DNA of 9,209 nucleotides from Actinomycetes bacterium. GTDB taxonomy: Bacteria; Actinomycetota; Acidimicrobiia; Acidimicrobiales; Microtrichaceae. The position numbers were made by a program, and so were the translations under genes. Below the pieces are notes generated by a model. That model saw only the letters and a program-made list of their open reading frames with translations. It ran no database searches and was not told the DNA's origin. The stretch's first letter is position 1, and every line of letters begins with the position of its first letter. Location of the stretch: assembly GCA_023392475.1 (NCBI GenBank), contig JAEVZA010000197.1, positions 1-9,209 on the forward strand, given 5' to 3'. Of the stretch, positions 5,914 to 9,209 are shown piece by piece.

Positions 5914-5948
5914 TGCACCACGGGGTCGAACGACCCCGTGGTGCATCA
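5911..5948. terminator. Perfect 18-bp palindromic bidirectional terminator containing both stop codons
   Basis: The arms 5911-5928 and 5931-5948 are perfect inverted copies (left arm TGATGCACCACGGGGTCG) around the central AA. The first three bases are the TGA stop of the rhodanese gene, and the last three are the complement of the TGA stop of the tauB-like gene. In RNA the hairpin would be about 16-17 bp with a small loop. No T-run follows in either direction, as is common for hairpin terminators in GC-rich bacteria. Confidence 0.8.
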
Positions 5949-6797
5949 TAGAGCGCTGTCGGTGGGGGCGAGCGCGAGGGCCAGGGCGACGCGGCGGGTG
6001 GGGTCGGTGAACTCCGTGGTGCGACGCACGTCCGCGGCGGGCACCGAGGAGAACCCGAGCGGCTCGTCGAGCACGATCCGACCGGGGCGGGGGCTCATCA
6101 CGAGGACGCGTGTGCCGAGTCGGACGGCCTCCTCGACCGAGTGGGTGATGAACAGCACGGTGCGGCCCGTCTCGCGCCAGATGCGCAGCAGCTCCTCCTG
6201 CAGGCGCTCGCGCGTGATGGCGTCGAGCGCGCCGAACGGCTCGTCCATGAGGACGATCTCGGGGTCGTTCGCCAGCACCCGGGCGATCTGCACGCGCTGC
6301 TGCATGCCGCCCGACAGCTCGTACGGCCGGAAGCGCCCCACGTCGGACAGGCCGACGAGGTCGAGGTGCTCGCGCACGATCGCGGCCCGGTCGGCGCGTG
6401 GGACCTTCCGCATGCGGAGGCCGAGCTCGACGTTCCGCTCGACCGTGAGCCACGGGTAGAGGGTCGGCTGCTGGAACACGACGCCTCGCTCATGGGAGGG
6501 GGTGCCCACGAGCGAGGCGCCGACCCGGATCTCCCCGTCGGTCGGCGTGGCGAAGCCGGCGAGGAGGCGGAGCAACGTCGACTTGCCGCAGCCCGACGGC
6601 CCGACCAGGCAGACGAACGAGCCGGGCTCGATGTCCAGGTCGATGCCGTCGAGCACGTCGACGGTTCGCCCGTCGGGGCCCGGGAACCGGTGGCGGACGC
6701 CGCGGACGTGCACCGTCCGGTCGGGTCGGCCACCGGTCGGTGCGCCGTCGCGCACCTCCCCGTCCACGGGCATCCGGGCCCCGACGGAGCGACTCAC
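5946..6797 (-). CDS. tauB: ABC transporter ATP-binding protein, taurine/sulfonate type
   Basis: 283 residues, the cytoplasmic ATPase that powers the importer encoded with it. All nucleotide-binding motifs are intact: Walker A GPSGCGKST (66-74), Q-loop VVFQQP (106-111), signature LSGGMQQR (161-168), Walker B IVLMDEP (181-187), D-loop ALD (190-192) and H-loop H219 in ITHSVEEA. The pattern VFQQPTLYPWLTVERNV is that of the nitrate/sulfonate/taurine importer group. GTG at 6797 overlaps the stop of the tauA-like gene (GTGA), implying coupling. ATG at 6773 (residue 9) is an alternative. The N-terminal 25 residues are an extension without family features. It is the last gene of the operon and its stop lies in the 5911-5948 palindrome. 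The ATPase role is certain; taurine specificity comes from the adjacent binding protein. Confidence 0.92.
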   Translation of the reverse strand: MSRSVGARMPVDGEVRDGAPTGGRPDRTVHVRGVRHRFPGPDGRTVDVLDGIDLDIEPGSFVCLVGPSGCGKSTLLRLLAGFATPTDGEIRVGASLVGTPSHERGVVFQQPTLYPWLTVERNVELGLRMRKVPRADRAAIVREHLDLVGLSDVGRFRPYELSGGMQQRVQIARVLANDPEIVLMDEPFGALDAITRERLQEELLRIWRETGRTVLFITHSVEEAVRLGTRVLVMSPRPGRIVLDEPLGFSSVPAADVRRTTEFTDPTRRVALALALAPTDSAL

Positions 6798-7849
6798 CCC
6801 TTCGCCGCCTGGGCGGCGAAGGTCGTCACGACGGCGTCCGTGTAGGCGCTGTCGGGCTGGACGGCGTCGACCTTCCCGAGCTCCTTGTTGAACTTGGCGG
6901 AGGCGATCAGGTTCTTCGCCAGGCCCCCGCCCAGGTAGTCCGGCCCCACCTGCTTCGACGCGTCCAGGAAGATCAGGTCGCCGAGTTGCGCCTTCGCCTC
7001 GTCGGGCGTGATCGAGAGCTCGGCGGCGATCGCCTTGGAGGCCGCCGCCGGGTCCGAGGTGATGAGCCCGACCGCGCGGTTCTGCTGCTCCGCCCAGGTG
7101 GTCACGGCGTCGGGGTAGCGCGACGAGAAGTCGTCGGTCACCACGGCGAGGTCGTACGTGGTGTGGCCCTGCTCCGAGAGCTGGGCCGAGTCGACGAGCA
7201 CCTTGCCGCCCTCCGCCTTCAGCTTCGCCAGGTTCGGGTTCCACACGTAGGCCCCGTCGATGTCGCCCCGGGTCCAGGCCGCGTAGATCTCGTCGGGCGC
7301 CGCGTCGATGATGTTCACCTTCGAGGCATCGACGCCCGCGTCGTCGAGCGCGGCGAGGAGCGAGAAGTGCGAGGTGGACGCGAACGGCGTGGCCACGGTC
7401 TTGCCCACCAGGTCCTGGAGCGACGTCACCTTGGACGACCGCACCACGAGCGCCTCGGCCGCGCCGATCACATCGTGGATCCACGGGACCTGGTACGGCA
7501 GCTTCTGGGACAGCCCTCGTGACACGGGGCTGGACCCGACGAGGCCGATGTCGACCGCCCCGGCGGCGACGGCCTCGTTGACGTCGCCGCCGGAGTCGAA
7601 CTTCTTCCACTCGATCTTGGTCTTCGGGAGCGCCTGCTCGAGCCACCCCTCGTGCTTCACCACGAGGTCGCCGTTCGGCACCTGCTGGTAGGCGATCGTG
7701 ATGGTGTCGGGTGCCGACGCGGACGCCGCGGTGCTGGATCCGGATGCGGACGCGTCCTTCGAGTCGTCCCCGCACGCGGCGGCCACGACGGCCAGCGCGA
7801 GGACCGCGGCCACGACGCCCGCCAACCGATGTCTACTGGTGCTGCTCAC
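6794..7849 (-). CDS. tauA: Taurine-type ABC transporter substrate-binding lipoprotein
   Basis: 351 residues. A basic N-terminus, a hydrophobic stretch (9-25) and VAAAC with lipidation Cys26 mark a lipoprotein signal, so the protein should be anchored on the outer face of the membrane. A Ser/Ala-rich linker (30-46) precedes the binding domain, which starts at TITIAYQ. It matches TauA of enteric bacteria as I remember it in several blocks: WKKFDSG, DIGLVGSSP, EALVV, VGKTVATPF followed by a STSHFSLLAAL stretch, and AAWTRGDIDGAYVWNP. These are among the ligand-site regions of TauA, so taurine or a close alkanesulfonate is the likely ligand. GTG at 7849 is preceded by GGAGGAG (7854-7860). The gene lies 91 bases after tauC, with hairpins between them, and overlaps the ATPase gene by four bases. 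Confidence 0.9.
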   Translation of the reverse strand: MSSTSRHRLAGVVAAVLALAVVAAACGDDSKDASASGSSTAASASAPDTITIAYQQVPNGDLVVKHEGWLEQALPKTKIEWKKFDSGGDVNEAVAAGAVDIGLVGSSPVSRGLSQKLPYQVPWIHDVIGAAEALVVRSSKVTSLQDLVGKTVATPFASTSHFSLLAALDDAGVDASKVNIIDAAPDEIYAAWTRGDIDGAYVWNPNLAKLKAEGGKVLVDSAQLSEQGHTTYDLAVVTDDFSSRYPDAVTTWAEQQNRAVGLITSDPAAASKAIAAELSITPDEAKAQLGDLIFLDASKQVGPDYLGGGLAKNLIASAKFNKELGKVDAVQPDSAYTDAVVTTFAAQAAKG

Positions 7850-7853
7850 TTGT

Positions 7854-7860
7854 CTCCTCC
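7854..7860 (-). promoter_or_regulatory. Ribosome binding site of tauA
   Basis: GGAGGAG on the minus strand, four bases before the GTG start at 7849. It is the strongest ribosome site in the operon and suits the high expression expected of a binding protein. Confidence 0.7.
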
Positions 7861-7877
7861 AGGGATCTGTGGGTGGA

Positions 7878-7899
7878 GCCGTCGGTTGCCGCCGACGGC
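7878..7899 (-). other. Intercistronic hairpin 1 between tauC and tauA
   Basis: GCCGTCGG (7878-7885) and CCGACGGC (7892-7899) form a perfect 8-bp stem with a 6-nt loop. It lies upstream of the tauA ribosome site, and no T-run follows on the minus strand, so termination is not indicated. It could stabilise the downstream mRNA or set relative expression. Confidence 0.5.
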
Positions 7900-7906
7900 G
7901 GGTGGT

Positions 7907-7935
7907 GGGGTCCGGCCCCTCGTGGGCCGGGCCCC
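7907..7935 (-). other. Intercistronic hairpin 2 between tauC and tauA
   Basis: GGGGTCCGGCCC (7907-7918) and GGGCCGGGCCCC (7924-7935) pair over 12 positions with one mismatch and a 5-nt loop, starting six bases after the tauC stop. There is no T-run on the transcribed strand. It is likely an RNA 3'-end stabiliser or partial attenuator for the upstream cistrons. Confidence 0.55.
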
Positions 7936-7940
7936 GCCCG

Positions 7941-8807
7941 TCAGGCCCGGCCCTTCCAGGGCACGGCCCGCCGCTCGATCGCCCGGACGAGCCAGTCGAT
8001 GGCGACGGCGCAGAGGCCGATGACGATCACGCAGAGGACGGCGATGTCCGTCTGGTTGAACTTCTTCGTCGACCACGCCAGGCCGCCGATGCCGGGGACG
8101 CCGTTGACGGTCTCCGCGGCGACGATCGTCGTGAACGCGAAGCCGATGGCGAGCCGGATGCCGGTGAACAGCTCGGGCAGCACGGCCGGTGCGACCAGGT
8201 GGCGCACGACCTGCCGCCGCCCGGCGCCGAGTGACCGGGCGGCGTCGAACCAGTCGGCGCGGATCGCCTCCGCGCCCGCGACCACGGACAGGGCGATCGG
8301 CGCGACGGCGGCGACGAACAGCAGCCAGACCTTCGAGGTGTCCTCGATGCCGAACCAGATGATGAGCAAGGAGAAGTAGGCGAGCGGCGGGAGGCTGCGG
8401 ACGAAGTTCATGAACGGCTCGGTGACCGTGCGGATCGGCCGCAGCGTGGCCATGGCGAGCCCGACGGGGACGCCGACGAGGATCGCGGCGCCCACCCCGA
8501 GCAGCAGCCGCTTCCCGCTCGCCAGCAGGTGCTCCCAGAGGTAGTGGCCCTCGAGGCCCCTGATGCCGTCGTGCGTGGTGACCGACTCGACGAAGCGCTG
8601 CCAGACCGACGACGGCTTCGGGACGATCAGCTCCGGCCAGATGCCCGCTGCGGTGACGCCCCACCAGATGAGCAGCACGGCGGCGACGGCGCCGATCCGC
8701 GCCGCGGCGCGGCGCAGCGCCCGGCGGCGGTCCCGCCGGGGCGGCGCGGGTGGGGCATCCGATCCGTCCGGGGCCGGGTCGGCGAGCTCGGCGGTCGCGG
8801 TGGTCAT
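7941..8807 (-). CDS. tauC: ABC transporter permease, taurine/sulfonate type
   Basis: 288 residues, the inner-membrane channel subunit that works as a dimer with the TauB-like ATPase. A disordered Pro/Asp-rich and then Arg-rich cytoplasmic tail (1-37) precedes about six membrane segments: near 38-55, 100-121, 139-153, 158-178, 212-232 and 254-274. The EAA coupling loop is clear at 188-218 (DAARSLGAGRRQVVRHLVAP onward, with the invariant Gly at 194). The fold and the sequence IVPKPSSVWQRF (61-72) are those of the TauC/SsuC group. ATG at 8807 overlaps the upstream dioxygenase-like stop (ATGA); there is no ribosome site of its own, so translation is probably coupled. TauC is chosen over SsuC because of the TauA-like binding protein encoded next to it. 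Confidence 0.9.
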   Translation of the reverse strand: MTTATAELADPAPDGSDAPPAPPRRDRRRALRRAAARIGAVAAVLLIWWGVTAAGIWPELIVPKPSSVWQRFVESVTTHDGIRGLEGHYLWEHLLASGKRLLLGVGAAILVGVPVGLAMATLRPIRTVTEPFMNFVRSLPPLAYFSLLIIWFGIEDTSKVWLLFVAAVAPIALSVVAGAEAIRADWFDAARSLGAGRRQVVRHLVAPAVLPELFTGIRLAIGFAFTTIVAAETVNGVPGIGGLAWSTKKFNQTDIAVLCVIVIGLCAVAIDWLVRAIERRAVPWKGRA

Positions 8808-9209
8808 GCCAGGTGGGGATCGCCGAGGACGGGCTCACCCAGCGGCGGCGAGTACACGTGGACGCTCACGCACGTCAGCGAGGTGCGGTTGGCCAGCGCG
8901 TGCCGGCCGGTGACGGACAGGACGGAGCTGCCCGCGGCGCCGAGCGTGCGCTCGGTGCCGGTGCCGGTGCCATCGCCGAGGTCGGTCGTCGATTCGGTGA
9001 GCTCGCCGACGACGACCTGCACCACGCCGACCGAGCCGGCGTGGTCGTGGTCGGCGGCCACGGCGCCCGGTCCCCAGACGTGGAGCCACGCGTCGTAGCC
9101 GGTGGTGTCGAGCAGGCGCTCGCGCCGCAGCGCTCCGGCGGGCGCCCGCACCTCGTGGTCGACGACGGCGGCGAGGCCCTCCGCGATCGCGGCTAGCACG
9201 GCTCCATCG
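8804..9209 (-). CDS. Second cysteine dioxygenase-like cupin, 5' end outside window
   Basis: The frame is open to the right edge. Numbering is from the first visible in-frame start, a GTG at 9199 (131 residues), but the real start may be further right, since about 30 more N-terminal residues would match the paralogue at 4970-5503. It keeps the likely iron ligands H51 and H53 (HDHAGS) and H100 (GRHALANRT), the triad SVHVYSPPL (112-120: S112, H114, Y116) and R28 at the substrate-carboxylate position. It therefore looks catalytically competent. The C-terminus is short: it ends 11 residues after YSPPL and lacks the MVFYD segment of the paralogue. Its stop overlaps the tauC start, placing it within the transporter operon. 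Function: oxidation of a small thiol to a sulfinate, substrate unproven. Confidence 0.82.
   Translation of the reverse strand, partial: DGAVLAAIAEGLAAVVDHEVRAPAGALRRERLLDTTGYDAWLHVWGPGAVAADHDHAGSVGVVQVVVGELTESTTDLGDGTGTGTERTLGAAGSSVLSVTGRHALANRTSLTCVSVHVYSPPLGEPVLGDPHLA

Noticed and set aside
5911..5948. Transposon end or attachment site
   Set aside because: A perfect palindrome between convergent stops fits a terminator better; there is no transposase, target duplication or partner copy in the window.
5946..7775. A 609-codon minus-strand frame as a fusion protein of an unknown N-terminal region and the ABC ATPase
   Set aside because: Residues before the GTG at 6797 are shadow sequence of the tauA-like gene in another frame; only the last 283 codons show ABC ATPase motifs.
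7907..7935. Intrinsic terminator inside the tau operon
   Set aside because: No T-run follows on the transcribed strand and the downstream genes tauA and tauB are functionally required with tauC.
6794..8807. Alkanesulfonate (SsuABC) or nitrate (NrtABC) transporter instead of taurine type
   Set aside because: The binding protein shares several ligand-site blocks with TauA (FDSG, GSSP, RGDIDGAYVW). Other sulfonates cannot be fully excluded.
1..9209. CRISPR array, tRNA, rRNA or riboswitch
   Set aside because: No regularly spaced repeats, cloverleaf or conserved RNA aptamer pattern was seen in any intergenic segment, all of which are 241 bases or shorter.

Overview
This is a very GC-rich, tightly packed bacterial chromosomal window with strong third-position G/C bias. 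The gene set (eukaryotic/poxvirus-type topoisomerase IB, a CYTH-CHAD protein, a PIG-L deacetylase, bacterial cysteine dioxygenases, frequent GTG starts, ATGA/GTGA overlaps) suggests a high-GC actinobacterium. The exact lineage cannot be fixed from the sequence. No rRNA, tRNA, CRISPR array, transposase or integrase is visible, and the longest non-coding stretch is 241 bases.

Layout. (1) 1-2361: the 3' part of a topoisomerase IB gene (+) meets a CYTH-CHAD gene (-) tail to tail. (2) 2362-2602: a divergent intergenic region with two perfect dyads. (3) 2603-3729: a two-gene + strand unit, made of a small protein resembling a domain found in phage head-maturation proteins and a DUF72/YecE-family protein. 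(4) 3739-4038: a small multi-pass membrane protein (-), convergent with DUF72. (5) 4039-4199: a divergent control region with an AT-richer island holding a 10-bp inverted repeat (one mismatch) and overlapping candidate -10 elements. (6) 4200-5913: a + strand operon of PIG-L deacetylase, cysteine dioxygenase-like protein and rhodanese, with overlapping start and stop codons. (7) 5946-9209: a - strand operon read from the right edge: a second cysteine dioxygenase-like protein (5' end outside the window), then tauC-like permease, tauA-like lipoprotein and tauB-like ATPase.

The right-hand half therefore looks like an organosulfur locus. It has a taurine/sulfonate ABC importer, two thiol-dioxygenase paralogues (one in each convergent operon), a rhodanese sulfurtransferase and a PIG-L amidase/deacetylase. 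A reasonable reading is linked uptake and oxidation or trafficking of small sulfur compounds. The actual substrates are inferred, not shown.

The most unusual structural signal is that all three convergent gene junctions (865-886, 3726-3742, 5911-5948) are inverted repeats framed by the two opposing TGA stop codons. The last is a perfect 18-bp arm palindrome. They look like compact shared bidirectional terminators without U-tracts.
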